Of a stretch of DNA of 64,000 bases, positions 26,396 through 35,740 are shown one piece after another. The number at the start of each line of letters is the position of its first letter. Positions within the stretch are counted from its first letter, which is position 1. The stretch spans positions 1,738,001-1,802,000 of the forward strand of contig NZ_CP090419.1 in assembly GCF_032716425.1 (NCBI RefSeq), in the 5' to 3' direction. A model generated the notes under the pieces. The model had not been told where the DNA came from, made no database searches, and saw only the letters and a list, made by a program, of their open reading frames with translations. A program made the translations under genes and the position numbers. This DNA is from Pseudoalteromonas sp. N1230-9 (GTDB taxonomy: Bacteria > Pseudomonadota > Gammaproteobacteria > Enterobacterales > Alteromonadaceae).

Positions 26396-26923
26396 ATGAA
26401 AACAGGGCTTTTATCAATTGGATTTTTATTTATATCAAATGTTGTGTTTGCTGATTGTAAAGTTGCGCTTGAAGAAAGATTAAAAGAAGATTTAGATCTT
26501 ACATACCAGCAATTTGATCAGACTTACGATGCTGGGTTTAGGTTACTTGAAAAATCAGGTTGTCATGCTGAAGCCGCTATTCTGATTAAACGTTTTATTA
26601 CCCATAATAATTCAAAAGAAAGCTCATTAACTTGACATTTAGCTCAAATGGAAGGGCTAGCGGGTAATTATAAACACGCTGTTTTTCACGCAAAAAAAGT
26701 ATTGGACCCCGATGAAGACTTAAGTAATTCGAAAATGTATTGGAATGACTTTGTGTTAGGAAACATCGCTTTTTGGACTAAAGACGAAGCAAAGCTAAGA
26801 AAGCACATAGCGAATATAGAAAACGGTCAAAGTTTTAAGCCTAACCAAATAAACCTGAACTATCTGAATCAGTTACTCAAATATTTTGATTTAAGTTACA
26901 AACAGGCACTGACTGAAGCTTAA
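26396..26923 (+). pseudogene. Secreted TPR-like protein gene split by one in-frame TGA
   Basis: The frame opens at an ATG (26396) with AAGGAAAG upstream and a clear signal peptide (MKTGLLSIGFLFISNVVFA). It encodes 79 residues and meets TGA at 26633-26635. Immediately after, the same frame continues without interruption to 26923: HLAQMEGLAGNYKHA, then a helical repeat and a normal end. The joined protein would be about 175 residues, and the interrupted position reads LT-stop-HLAQ, where Trp (TGG) would fit. A single nonsense mutation, a sequencing error or recoding could explain it; decay is the simplest. The helix pattern resembles TPR-like small secreted proteins, in keeping with its neighbours, but clear sequence similarity to them is not seen. 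Confidence 0.7.
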
Positions 26924-27000
26924 AGTAAGCTTCGTTAGCTTAATCTCTAAATCGCTAATAGAATTTTGCACTAAGCAAAAAATGATCAGTACATAAACGA

Positions 27001-27026
27001 CAAAACCCAGCCGAAGTTGGGTTTTG
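27001..27026 (-). terminator. Terminator of small secreted protein 2
   Basis: CAAAACCCA at 27001-27009 pairs with TGGGTTTTG at 27018-27026. On the minus strand the hairpin encloses a CTTCGG-type loop. It lies 28 bases after the stop codon of the minus-strand gene. Confidence 0.6.
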
Positions 27027-27053
27027 TTTGAGACAACACAATTCTGTGAGAAC

Positions 27054-27476
27054 TTATAATGCTAAGTTCTCTTTCGCACGCGTTAAGTTGTGCTCTACTA
27101 ACTCGTTACCTGAAATTTGTACTGCTTCGTAGAAGTCAGACAGTGCAGCTGTGTCGTTTTCAGACATGATGCGAGCAACACCGCGGTTGCTTAAAGCAAA
27201 TGACGTTAATTCACGGCGTTTATAAGCAGGTACTTTGCTTGTATTTAGTAAACTGATTGCCTTTGAACAAAGCGTTTCAGCTTCGGTAAAATTCTTTGCT
27301 TGAACACTTAACGCACATTGGTTAAATGCTAATTCGTATTGACGGTTAACCTCAGCACTTGCCTGTGTCGATTGGTCAATCACCATTAATTTATAGTCAC
27401 TTTGATCAGCCATTGCCATAGCTGAACAAGTTAATAAAGAGCTAACTACAACGGGTTTCATAAGTGTACTAAACAT
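27054..27476 (-). CDS. Small secreted TPR-like protein, paralogue 2
   Basis: The start at 27476 is chosen because AGAGGAAA precedes it and the protein then begins with a good signal peptide (MFSTLMKPVVVSSLLTCSAM...) that matches paralogue 1. The upstream in-frame extension is not signal-like. The 140-residue product keeps the same two Cys and the helices CALSVQAKNFTEAETLC and ALSNRGVARIMSENDTAAL. The C-terminal half is almost identical to paralogue 1, while the region just after the signal differs. The two genes are about 1.2 kb apart in the same orientation with the split gene between, which points to a local duplication. Function is unknown. Confidence 0.8.
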   Translation of the reverse strand: MFSTLMKPVVVSSLLTCSAMAMADQSDYKLMVIDQSTQASAEVNRQYELAFNQCALSVQAKNFTEAETLCSKAISLLNTSKVPAYKRRELTSFALSNRGVARIMSENDTAALSDFYEAVQISGNELVEHNLTRAKENLAL

Positions 27477-27828
27477 AATCTTTTCCTCTGTTATATCGGT
27501 ATCAAGTGCCGACAATTGAACTTTAGTTGAGTGGAAAAAATTCAACAAACGATAAAAAAACACTCAATAGATGAAGAAAATTAACTTATAGACTTTAGTC
27601 TAATGTAATAATTTAAGACTAAGCGCTGTGTGCATTAGTTTATAAGGGAGTACTTAAATTGTCATAAATTAAAAGTATAGAGTTTTAAGGTTTAATCGGC
27701 TTTTATATATAACTAAGACGCTTATTACTGATGGTAATGTGGGCTAAAACGAGTTAAAGCTTAGTTGATTGTTATTTAAGATATTATAGATTTAGATAAC
27801 CCTCAGGTTTCTCTGAGGGCCATAATGA
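27477..27828. other. Intergenic gap with upstream boxes of paralogue 2
   Basis: The 352 bases contain ACAAACGAT at 27545-27553 and ATAGATGAAGAAAA at 27567-27580, as before paralogue 1. CCCTCAG at 27800-27806 and CTGAGGG at 27813-27819 form a hairpin just beyond the minus-strand LysR stop codon and are probably its terminator. No gene is seen. Confidence 0.55.
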
Positions 27829-28707
27829 CTACTTAAGGTGTTTAAAAGTATCAATCATCCATTTTATAAATAGCTCTAGTTGTGCATTGGTTTCACTTGG
27901 TTCGTGTTGCACTAAGTAATATTTATCCTTGGTTTTTAATGGCATATTAGTGAAATTAAATAACCATTGCTCATCAAACCAAGTCTGACTGATAGGTAAG
28001 GGGATTAGGGCAATACCCATGCCCTGTTGCGCAGCACGTGCCACACCAAACATACTATCAACCTGAATAATTTGCTTTGGTGCAAAGTCATCAATACCAG
28101 CATGCTCTGCCCATTGGTGCCAAGCCCAGGGACGTGCCTTATGAAGTATTAAAGGAACTTCATTTAATGCCTGAAAAGGGTTTTCTTGCCATGCTTGCCA
28201 GTTTTCTTTATTGCAAGCTGGCGTATACGATAGCGAAAACAACTCATGTACAACCCCTTCGTGCGGTTTAGACGAAGACAATACAATCGATAAGTCGCTT
28301 TGCTTAGTTAGCTCTTTACGCGTTTTTAAGGTATTTAACTGTAAGTTTGTATTTGGGTGATCGCTAGTCCATTCGCTCAGTTTTGGCATTAACAGCTCAC
28401 TGGCAAAAAACTCAGGTAGCGTAATACTGATCGTTACGTTCTCTTGTAACTGACTAAACTCATTGATGGTTTTTTCTAGCGCTTTGATCAGCGGTGATAC
28501 AGAGTCATAAAAATTTTTCCCTGCAGCTGTTAAGCGGATAGAGCGGGTTTGACGTTCAAACAGTTCAATACCCAATTGTTCTTCTAATTGTTTGATCTGA
28601 TGGCTTACGGCTGAAGGCGTAAGGTAGAGTTGGTTTGCAGCATCTTTAAAGCTAAGGGTGCGTGCAGCAAAACAAAATGAGCGTAAGCCACGAATAGGTG
28701 TTTGCAT
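27829..28707 (-). CDS. LysR-family transcriptional regulator (GcvA-like)
   Basis: This 292-residue regulator has an N-terminal winged helix (LSFKDAANQLYLTPSAVSHQIKQLEEQLG, about 18-46) typical of the GcvA/AmpR branch. A linker helix and an effector domain with RAAQQGMGIALIPLPIS near the C-terminus follow. No divergent target gene lies next to it: the next 379 bases upstream are non-coding and lead to the terminator of the leucine cluster. It may control distant genes or itself. Target and effector are unknown. Confidence 0.9.
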   Translation of the reverse strand: MQTPIRGLRSFCFAARTLSFKDAANQLYLTPSAVSHQIKQLEEQLGIELFERQTRSIRLTAAGKNFYDSVSPLIKALEKTINEFSQLQENVTISITLPEFFASELLMPKLSEWTSDHPNTNLQLNTLKTRKELTKQSDLSIVLSSSKPHEGVVHELFSLSYTPACNKENWQAWQENPFQALNEVPLILHKARPWAWHQWAEHAGIDDFAPKQIIQVDSMFGVARAAQQGMGIALIPLPISQTWFDEQWLFNFTNMPLKTKDKYYLVQHEPSETNAQLELFIKWMIDTFKHLK

Positions 28708-29001
28708 AGTTAATTTCAGTAAGTCTCAATAGCGCTTGTTAGTTAATTAACTGCTAAGCAATTATTATCCCAAAATGTAAAAAGTAAGAGAGTAAAAGTT
28801 GAATATAGCTAATATTTGCACAAATGCATAAAAAAGACTCTTTAATTAATTGTTTAATCTACTTTTATTGCATTTAAAAGATTTTAGCAGTTTTCTGAAA
28901 CAGGTAACACCCTATACTTCAATGACTTTCACTTCACAAAGTTAGGGCATTTTATACTATTTATGTGACAAATTGGTGCAACTTAAAGTAAATCAATAGA
29001 T
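28708..29001. other. Intergenic gap without visible gene
   Basis: AT-rich sequence that should include the promoter of the minus-strand LysR gene. No open frame with a ribosome site and no RNA-like structure was recognised before the terminator at 29002. Confidence 0.5.
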
Positions 29002-29029
29002 AAAAAAAATCCCTCTTGCGAGGGATTTT
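29002..29029 (-). terminator. Terminator of the leucine-degradation operon
   Basis: AAAATCCCTC at 29006-29015 pairs with GAGGGATTTT at 29020-29029 around a four-base loop. On the minus strand the stem runs into eight T. It is placed about 58 bases after the last gene of the cluster and is one of the strongest terminators in the window. Confidence 0.92.
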
Positions 29030-29086
29030 GGGTAACTCAGCGCCATTGGCACTGGGAATGAGGTCGGTACATGGGATGTGAGTGGC

Positions 29087-29743
29087 TTAAAAAGCCATCT
29101 CTGGAACATCACCTTCAACAAGCAATTTGCCTGCCGTTTTGCTAATAATTTCATCTACCGACACGCCCGGAGCACGTTCGATTAGATGAAATGCGCCGTC
29201 TTTAACTTCTAGTACGGCTAAATCAGTTACGATTTTCTTTACACAGTTAACCCCAGTTAGCGGTAAAGTGCAACTTTCTAATAACTTAGAGTCGCCATGC
29301 TTGCTTGCATGAGTCATCGTAACAATAATATTCTTCGCGCCAGCAACGAGGTCCATCGCGCCACCCATGCCTTTAATTAGCTTTTTTGGGATCATCCACG
29401 ATGCGATGTTACCGTTCTGGTCAACTTCAAATGCACCTAATACTGTTAAGTCTACATGACCACCCCGTATCATGGCAAAACTATCTGCACTATTAAATAT
29501 TGCTGCACCTGTGGCTGCTGTCACGGTTTCTTTACCCGCGTTGATCATATCTGCATCAACTTGGTCTTTGGTTGGGTACGCACCCATGCCTAATAAACCA
29601 TTTTCAGACTGCAACATAACTTCGATACCGTCAGGTACATAGTTAGCAACCAGAGTAGGGATACCAATACCTAGGTTTACGTAATAGCCATCTTGTAGTT
29701 CTTGTGCAACACGCATTGCAACTTGTTCACGTGATAATGCCAT
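29087..29743 (-). CDS. scoB: 3-oxoacid CoA-transferase subunit B
   Basis: With subunit A this enzyme moves CoA from succinyl-CoA (or acetyl-CoA) to acetoacetate, the end product of leucine breakdown. The 218-residue protein has the YVNLGIGIPTLVANYV opening and the SENGLLGMG motif, whose Glu (about residue 47) is the covalent catalytic residue of the beta subunit. It is the last gene of the liu operon, 11 bases after subunit A. The SCOT rather than AtoDA name is a best guess; the substrates overlap. Confidence 0.9.
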   Translation of the reverse strand: MALSREQVAMRVAQELQDGYYVNLGIGIPTLVANYVPDGIEVMLQSENGLLGMGAYPTKDQVDADMINAGKETVTAATGAAIFNSADSFAMIRGGHVDLTVLGAFEVDQNGNIASWMIPKKLIKGMGGAMDLVAGAKNIIVTMTHASKHGDSKLLESCTLPLTGVNCVKKIVTDLAVLEVKDGAFHLIERAPGVSVDEIISKTAGKLLVEGDVPEMAF

Positions 29744-29754
29744 TTTATTGCTCC

Positions 29755-30453
29755 TTAATCGCGAGTTGTTACACGTTCAATGCGTTTTTCAAAGTCACCT
29801 TTGATCACGCGATTAACATAAATACCTGGGGTATGAATTTGGCTTGGCTCAAGTTCACCTGGCTCAACAATCTCTTCAACTTCAGCAACGGTAATTTTAC
29901 CTGCTGTCGCGGCCATCGGATTGAAGTTCATTGCTGTATGGCGAAATACAAGGTTACCGTAGCGGTCGGCTTTCCAGGCCTTAACAATGGCAAACTCACC
30001 TGTAATTGATTCTTCTAAGATATACGGGCGACCATCAAATTCTTTGACTTCTTTGCCTTCGGCAACAGGAGTGCCGTAACCTGTAGCTGTATAAAACGCA
30101 GGAATACCCGCACCACCAGCGCGCATCTTCTCAGCGAGTGTCCCTTGTGGTGTTAAAACAACATCAATTTCGCCATCGAGTAGTTGTTTTTCGAAAAGCG
30201 CATTTTCACCCACATAAGAAGCGATGATTTTTTTAATTTGCTTATCGTGAAGTAAAATCCCTAAACCAAAATCATCAACACCGCAGTTGTTCGAAACAAC
30301 GGTTAGATTTTTAGTTTGTTTACGCTTAATTTCACTGATAAGTCCTTCAGGAATACCACACAAGCCAAAGCCACCAGCGATAATAGTATCGCCATCTTTT
30401 AAACCTTCCATTGCAGCTTCATAACTTGAAACCACTTTATCGAAACCGGCCAT
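29755..30453 (-). CDS. scoA: 3-oxoacid CoA-transferase subunit A
   Basis: The alpha subunit, 232 residues, begins [15 protein letters not shown] and carries the glycine-rich CoA-binding motif [12 protein letters not shown] near residue 28. [21 protein letters not shown] is the other family signature. It pairs with the subunit B gene immediately downstream. Placement after HMG-CoA lyase shows that acetoacetate made from leucine is activated inside the same operon. Confidence 0.92.
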   Translation of the reverse strand: MAGFDKVVSSYEAAMEGLKDGDTIIAGGFGLCGIPEGLISEIKRKQTKNLTVVSNNCGVDDFGLGILLHDKQIKKIIASYVGENALFEKQLLDGEIDVVLTPQGTLAEKMRAGGAGIPAFYTATGYGTPVAEGKEVKEFDGRPYILEESITGEFAIVKAWKADRYGNLVFRHTAMNFNPMAATAGKITVAEVEEIVEPGELEPSQIHTPGIYVNRVIKGDFEKRIERVTTRD

Positions 30454-30464
30454 GAGCCTACTCC

Positions 30465-31370
30465 TTAATTATTCTGAGTGTTCTTTAGAGCAAGTGATAC
30501 CTTGCTGACAGGTTGTTTATTTAGTGCACTGCAAATAGCCCAACCAGCTTTCGCCAGTATTTCTAAATCAATTCCATGCTCTATGCCAAGCCCTTGTAGT
30601 AAGTAAACTACATCTTCAGTGGCAACATTTCCTGACGCACCTTTGGCATAAGGGCAGCCACCAAGGCCTGCAACAGCACTATCAACCGTTGCTATACCGC
30701 GTGTTAGGGCGGTGTAAATATTTGTGAGCGCTTGTCCATAGGTGTCGTGAAAATGTACAGCGAGTTTTGATTTATCAATATGTTGCAAGAGTAAATCTAA
30801 TAACTCATCGACTTTTTTCGCCGTACCTACACCAATGGTGTCGCCAAGGCTAATTTCGTAACAACCAAGCTCTAATAATCGCTCTGATACCTTTAATACA
30901 TCATTGTAGTCGACATCACCTTGATATGGACAACCCATGACGCAGCTAACATAACCTCTAACACGAATGTTATTCGCTTTGGCAAAATCCATTACATCTT
31001 TAAAGCGGTCAATACTTTCATCAATAGAGCAATTAATGTTCTTTTGACAAAACGCTTCACTTGCTGCTGTAAAGATAGCAAATTCTTGTATGCCGACTTG
31101 TTTTGCTGCCTCTGCACCCCGTAAATTTGGGGTGAGTGCACTTAAATTAACGTCTGGCAAACTTAACGCGCTTATTACATCGCAAGAGTCAGCCATTTGT
31201 GGCACCCATTTAGGTGACACAAAGGCGCCTGCTTCAATATCTTTAAGCCCAGCATCTGCAAGGCCGTTGATAAGAGCGACTTTATCTTGAGTGCTAACGG
31301 CGGCTTCATTTTGCAAACCGTCTCTGGCGCCAACTTCTACAATGCGAACAAAATCAGGAAACTGTGCCAT
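30465..31370 (-). CDS. mvaB: Hydroxymethylglutaryl-CoA lyase
   Basis: It splits HMG-CoA into acetyl-CoA and acetoacetate, the last carbon-cleaving step of leucine catabolism. The 301-residue TIM barrel has [12 protein letters not shown] at the N-terminus, the metal ligands in [10 protein letters not shown], and the signature [19 protein letters not shown] with the catalytic Cys. The start overlaps the end of the upstream carboxylase gene by one base. In liu nomenclature this is liuE. Confidence 0.95.
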   Translation of the reverse strand: MAQFPDFVRIVEVGARDGLQNEAAVSTQDKVALINGLADAGLKDIEAGAFVSPKWVPQMADSCDVISALSLPDVNLSALTPNLRGAEAAKQVGIQEFAIFTAASEAFCQKNINCSIDESIDRFKDVMDFAKANNIRVRGYVSCVMGCPYQGDVDYNDVLKVSERLLELGCYEISLGDTIGVGTAKKVDELLDLLLQHIDKSKLAVHFHDTYGQALTNIYTALTRGIATVDSAVAGLGGCPYAKGASGNVATEDVVYLLQGLGIEHGIDLEILAKAGWAICSALNKQPVSKVSLALKNTQNN

Positions 31371-33334
31371 TACGCCTCCGGCTCTTCAACAATCGCGAGC
31401 ATATCACCATGACTCACCAGTTCACCTTCAGCAAAGCAGTAGCTCGTTAATACACCATCATGCGGGGCATTAAGGGTGTATTCCATTTTCATCGCTTCGA
31501 TGATGATAACCGCGTCACCTTTAGTAACCGTACTACCCACCTCAACTAAATGTTTAACAACAGTACCATTGAGTGGTGCAGCGAGTGGCAATGCATCACT
31601 TTCGTGTTCACTAATATAGTGTTTATCAATCAGCTCTAGCACCGTTTGCTGTGCTTTGTACATCACTGTGATGTGAGAGTCTGTTTGATTGATATGACCC
31701 ACGATTTTTTCGCCATTAACAACTAAGTTTGCAAGGCCATTTTCAACCTTACCCGAGGTTGTATAGTCAACCCCATCTAAGCTAATTTCAAAGCCTTCTG
31801 CTGTTTTAACCGCATGAACGTTTAAATCAACAAACGGAATTGTTATTTTAGCGTCACTGTTTAGCATAAAGCCTGTTAATTGTTGCCATGGGCTGCTGCT
31901 TTCACCTTTTAGTTGATGTGCAGACGCATAGGCTGCCACAACAGTTGCAATTACAGACTGTTGCTCGTTTTTAGCAACAAGTCGCTCACCTTGGTCCTCA
32001 ATAAAGTGCGTATCAGGTGCACCTGCTTGAAAAGTAGGGTGGTTAGCAAGGTTATGTAAGAAATTAACGTTACAGCTAAAACCTGATAGGTGGAATTGCT
32101 CTAGTGCTTTTGATAAACGCCCAAGCGCTGCCTCACGGTTATCGTCATGAACAATTAATTTAGCAATCATAGGATCGTAGAACGGGCTAATTTCATCACC
32201 TGCGGCAATCCCTGTATCTATACGAACAAATTCAGATTCGTTCGGTGTGAATAGGGCGTCAATGTGGCCAGAACACGGAATAAAGTCATTACTTGGATCT
32301 TCTGCATAAATACGCGCTTCAAAGCTGTGGCCTTGTAGCTGAATATCTGCTTGGTTAAGTGGTAATGCTTCACCTGCAGCAATGTTGATTTGCCAATTCA
32401 CCAAATCAACACCGGTTACCATTTCTGTTACTGGGTGCTCTACTTGTAAACGGGTGTTCATCTCCATGAAGAAGAATTCATCACCGCATAATAAAAACTC
32501 AACAGTACCTGCTCCGCGATAGTTAATCGCTTGGGCACAACGTACCGCCGCTTCACCCATTTCTTTACGAAGTGCATCAGATAAACCCGGAGCAGGGGCT
32601 TCTTCAATTACTTTTTGGTGACGACGCTGTAATGAGCAGTCACGGTCGCCTAAGTACACACAGTTACCATGACTATCGGCAAAAACTTGTACTTCAACAT
32701 GGCGAGGTTTGGTGACATAGCGCTCTAACAGTACTAAATCGTTACCAAAACCGGCTTTTGCTTCACGTTTTGCACCTTCAAGTGCACTTATAAAGTCTTT
32801 TGCGTGTTCAACAACTCGCATACCTTTACCACCGCCACCAAAAGCCGCTTTAATCAGTACCGGGTAACCAATTTTTTCAGCTTCGGCTTGTAAGAACTCA
32901 GTATCTTGGTTGTCACCATAATAACCAGGCACTAAAGGTACATTTGCTTGGTGCATAATTTCTTTAGCGCGGGTTTTTGAGCCCATGGCTTCAATGCTGG
33001 ATGCTGGCGGGCCAATAAAGGCGATATCATTTTTCTCACATGCGAGCGCAAAGTCACAGTTCTCAGATAAAAAACCATAACCTGGGTGAATACAATCAAC
33101 ACCTGCTTGTTTTGCAACATCGATTATTTTGTCTGCCACTAAGTATGAGTCTTTACTTGGCGCAGGACCAATGTGATACGCCTCATCAGCAAGCTTTACG
33201 TGCTGAGCATGTTTATCGGCATCTGAGTAAACAGCAACCGTTGTTAAGCCCATTTGCTTTGCTGTACGCATAACTCGGCAGGCAATTTCACCACGGTTGG
33301 CAACGAGAATTTTTTTCAATGATTTTGTTGTCAT
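31370..33334 (-). CDS. liuD: Methylcrotonyl-CoA carboxylase, biotin-carboxylase/biotin-carrier subunit
   Basis: This alpha subunit carboxylates biotin with ATP and bicarbonate. The 654 residues comprise biotin carboxylase with an ATP-grasp (about 1-450; KILVANRGEIACRVMRTA, FGGGGKGMRVV, EMNTRLQVEHPVTE), a bridging region, and a C-terminal biotinyl domain with the acceptor Lys in EAMKMEYTL. Together with LiuB it converts 3-methylcrotonyl-CoA to 3-methylglutaconyl-CoA. The neighbours make this assignment safer than acetyl- or propionyl-CoA carboxylase. Confidence 0.95.
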   Translation of the reverse strand: MTTKSLKKILVANRGEIACRVMRTAKQMGLTTVAVYSDADKHAQHVKLADEAYHIGPAPSKDSYLVADKIIDVAKQAGVDCIHPGYGFLSENCDFALACEKNDIAFIGPPASSIEAMGSKTRAKEIMHQANVPLVPGYYGDNQDTEFLQAEAEKIGYPVLIKAAFGGGGKGMRVVEHAKDFISALEGAKREAKAGFGNDLVLLERYVTKPRHVEVQVFADSHGNCVYLGDRDCSLQRRHQKVIEEAPAPGLSDALRKEMGEAAVRCAQAINYRGAGTVEFLLCGDEFFFMEMNTRLQVEHPVTEMVTGVDLVNWQINIAAGEALPLNQADIQLQGHSFEARIYAEDPSNDFIPCSGHIDALFTPNESEFVRIDTGIAAGDEISPFYDPMIAKLIVHDDNREAALGRLSKALEQFHLSGFSCNVNFLHNLANHPTFQAGAPDTHFIEDQGERLVAKNEQQSVIATVVAAYASAHQLKGESSSPWQQLTGFMLNSDAKITIPFVDLNVHAVKTAEGFEISLDGVDYTTSGKVENGLANLVVNGEKIVGHINQTDSHITVMYKAQQTVLELIDKHYISEHESDALPLAAPLNGTVVKHLVEVGSTVTKGDAVIIIEAMKMEYTLNAPHDGVLTSYCFAEGELVSHGDMLAIVEEPEA

Positions 33335-33342
33335 AATGGTTC

Positions 33343-34113
33343 CTATTTCTGCCAGTTAGGGGCACGTTTTTCAAAAAATGCAGTCAGGCCTTCTTGGCCT
33401 TCTTCAGATACACGTATGCGTGCAATGCGCTCAGCGGTTAACTCAATCAGTGCATCATCAATTACGTTGCCAGCGACATCATTTATTAGCTGTTTTGCTG
33501 CTTTAACAGCAACAGGACCATTGTTGACAAGGTTTTGTAAGTGTTTGTCGAGCGCTGTTTGTAAATCGCCGGTGATCTGGTGAATTAAACCCAGTTGCTT
33601 GGCCATATGCGCGTCAAAAATCTCAGCCGTTAAAAAATAACGACGTGCAGCGCGTTCACCAATAGCTTTAATGACATAAGGGCTTATAACCGCAGGAATA
33701 AGACCCAGCTTTACTTCACTTAAGCAAAATTGCGCATCGTCTTGGCAAATCGCGATATCACAACAGGCAATCAAGCCTAAGGCACCGCCAAATGCAGCAC
33801 CTTGTACGGCACAAATTGTAGGGTGAGGGCTTGTAGCAAGGACTTTCATAAGCTTTGCCAGCTGCATAGAATCCGCTAAGTTTTCAGCAAAGTCATTGCC
33901 AGCCATCGACTTCATCCAGTTTAAATCAGCGCCAGCAGAGAAGTGCTTACCTTCGGTTTTTAAAACCAGTGCGCGCACATCGCAACTGTTTGCGTGTTCA
34001 ATTAAACGGATCAGCTCACTAATGACTTCTTCGTTAAATGCATTGTGTTTTTCAGGGCGACTTAGTACCAGTACAGCCACATTTGATTTTGTTATTTCGA
34101 GTGTTACTGACAT
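33343..34113 (-). CDS. liuC: Methylglutaconyl-CoA hydratase (enoyl-CoA hydratase family)
   Basis: It hydrates 3-methylglutaconyl-CoA to HMG-CoA. The start at 34113 (MSVTLEITKSN) is preferred because a GGAGG ribosome site precedes it; the longer frame lies inside liuB. The 256-residue crotonase fold has the oxyanion-hole segments HFSAGADLNWM and GAAFGGALGLIACCD, and the catalytic Glu region of LSEVKLGLIPA. It lies between the two carboxylase subunits, as in other liu clusters. Confidence 0.92.
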   Translation of the reverse strand: MSVTLEITKSNVAVLVLSRPEKHNAFNEEVISELIRLIEHANSCDVRALVLKTEGKHFSAGADLNWMKSMAGNDFAENLADSMQLAKLMKVLATSPHPTICAVQGAAFGGALGLIACCDIAICQDDAQFCLSEVKLGLIPAVISPYVIKAIGERAARRYFLTAEIFDAHMAKQLGLIHQITGDLQTALDKHLQNLVNNGPVAVKAAKQLINDVAGNVIDDALIELTAERIARIRVSEEGQEGLTAFFEKRAPNWQK

Positions 34114-34123
34114 AAGGCCTCCA

Positions 34124-35731
34124 TTACATTCTAAATACGCCGAACTGCGAATCGCGCTCTGGTGCATTTTTAGCTGCGCTTAAGGCAAGCCCTAATACAT
34201 TGCGGGTATCAGCAGGATCGATAATGCCATCATCCCAAAGGCGGGCACTGGCGTAATATGGATGACCTTGTTTTTCGTATTGCTCGATAATTGGCTTTTT
34301 AAACTCACTGACTTGCTCATCAGTCATGCTTTCGCCTTTACGGGCTAAACCGTCTTGTTTAACTTGTGCTAGAACGCCAGCTGCTTGTTCACCACCCATT
34401 ACAGAGATACGGGCGTTTGGCCACATCCACATCATGGTAGGCTCAAACGCGCGGCCACACATACCGTAGTTACCTGCACCGTACGAGCCACCAATTAATA
34501 CGGTGAATTTTGGTACATCAGCACATGACACAGCGGTAACCATTTTCGCCCCATGTTTGGCGATACCTTCGGCTTCGTATTTTTTACCAACCATAAAGCC
34601 AGTAATGTTTTGTAAAAACACCAAAGGAATTTTGCGTTGTGCACATAGTTGTATAAAGTGTGCGCCTTTTTGCGCTGATTCACTGAATAAAATGCCGTTG
34701 TTGGCAACAATACCGACAGGGTGACCAAAGATTTTTGCAAAGCCGGTTACTAAGGTTTCGCCAAAGTAGCGTTTAAATTCATCAAATGATGAATCATCAA
34801 CAACACGGGCAATTACTTCGCGTACATCAAATGGCTTTTTAAGGTCAGTACCCACAATGCCGTAAATTTCGTTAATGTCGTAACGCGGCGGTTTAACATC
34901 ATCAAGTAACGGTGCAGTAGGGCGTTGATAGTTAATTCGTTCAATACATTGGCGAGCAATCGAAAGTGCATGGGCATCGTTTTCAGCATAGTGATCGGCA
35001 ACACCTGATGTTTTACAGTGAACATCAGCACCACCGAGCTCTTCAGCACTCACTTCTTCACCTGTAGCCGCTTTAACCAGTGGCGGACCAGCTAAGAAAA
35101 TTGTACCTTGCTCTTTTACGATAATACTTTCATCAGCCATCGCTGGTACATAAGCACCACCTGCGGTACATAAACCCATTACGACTGCAATTTGTGGGAT
35201 GCCTTTACCAGACATACGAGCCTGATTATAGAAAATACGGCCAAAGTGTAATTTATCTGGAAATACATCATCTTGTTCAGGCAGGTTTGCACCGCCTGAA
35301 TCAACTAAATAAATACACGGTAAATGACAACGCTCTGCGATATCTTGGGCACGTAGATGTTTTTTCACTGTTAGTGGAAAGTATGTACCGCCTTTTACGG
35401 TTGCATCATTGGCGATGATCATACATTCAACGCCTTTCACACGACCAATCCCAGCCACAACACCGGCACAAGGAATAGCTTGTTCGTATACACCAAAGGC
35501 AGCAAATTGAGAAATCTCTAAAAATGGCGAGCCTTCATCAAGTAGCGTTTCAATACGGTCACGAACAAACAACTTACCACGGCCTTGATGGCGCTCAATT
35601 AGGGCAGGGCCACCGCCTAAACGGATATCCGCTACTTTTTCACGTAAATCACTTACGAGAGCGGCCATGTTGTCGTGATTTTGCAAAAATTGCGGATCGT
35701 GTGGATTTACACTCGATTTTAAAATCGTCAT
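34124..35731 (-). CDS. liuB: Methylcrotonyl-CoA carboxylase, carboxyltransferase subunit
   Basis: The beta subunit transfers carboxyl from biotin to 3-methylcrotonyl-CoA. It has 535 residues with two crotonase-like halves. The N-terminal half includes [15 protein letters not shown] and [11 protein letters not shown], and the C-terminal half includes [16 protein letters not shown] and [11 protein letters not shown]. These sequences are characteristic of MCC beta and closely related geranyl-CoA carboxylase; the liu context decides for leucine. Ten bases separate it from liuC. Confidence 0.95.
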   Translation of the reverse strand: MTILKSSVNPHDPQFLQNHDNMAALVSDLREKVADIRLGGGPALIERHQGRGKLFVRDRIETLLDEGSPFLEISQFAAFGVYEQAIPCAGVVAGIGRVKGVECMIIANDATVKGGTYFPLTVKKHLRAQDIAERCHLPCIYLVDSGGANLPEQDDVFPDKLHFGRIFYNQARMSGKGIPQIAVVMGLCTAGGAYVPAMADESIIVKEQGTIFLAGPPLVKAATGEEVSAEELGGADVHCKTSGVADHYAENDAHALSIARQCIERINYQRPTAPLLDDVKPPRYDINEIYGIVGTDLKKPFDVREVIARVVDDSSFDEFKRYFGETLVTGFAKIFGHPVGIVANNGILFSESAQKGAHFIQLCAQRKIPLVFLQNITGFMVGKKYEAEGIAKHGAKMVTAVSCADVPKFTVLIGGSYGAGNYGMCGRAFEPTMMWMWPNARISVMGGEQAAGVLAQVKQDGLARKGESMTDEQVSEFKKPIIEQYEKQGHPYYASARLWDDGIIDPADTRNVLGLALSAAKNAPERDSQFGVFRM

Positions 35732-35740
35732 AACAAGGTC

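Noticed and set aside
26633..26635. Selenocysteine at the in-frame TGA
   Set aside because: No convincing SECIS-like hairpin was seen directly after it, and Trp fits the context better; recoding is kept only as a remote option.
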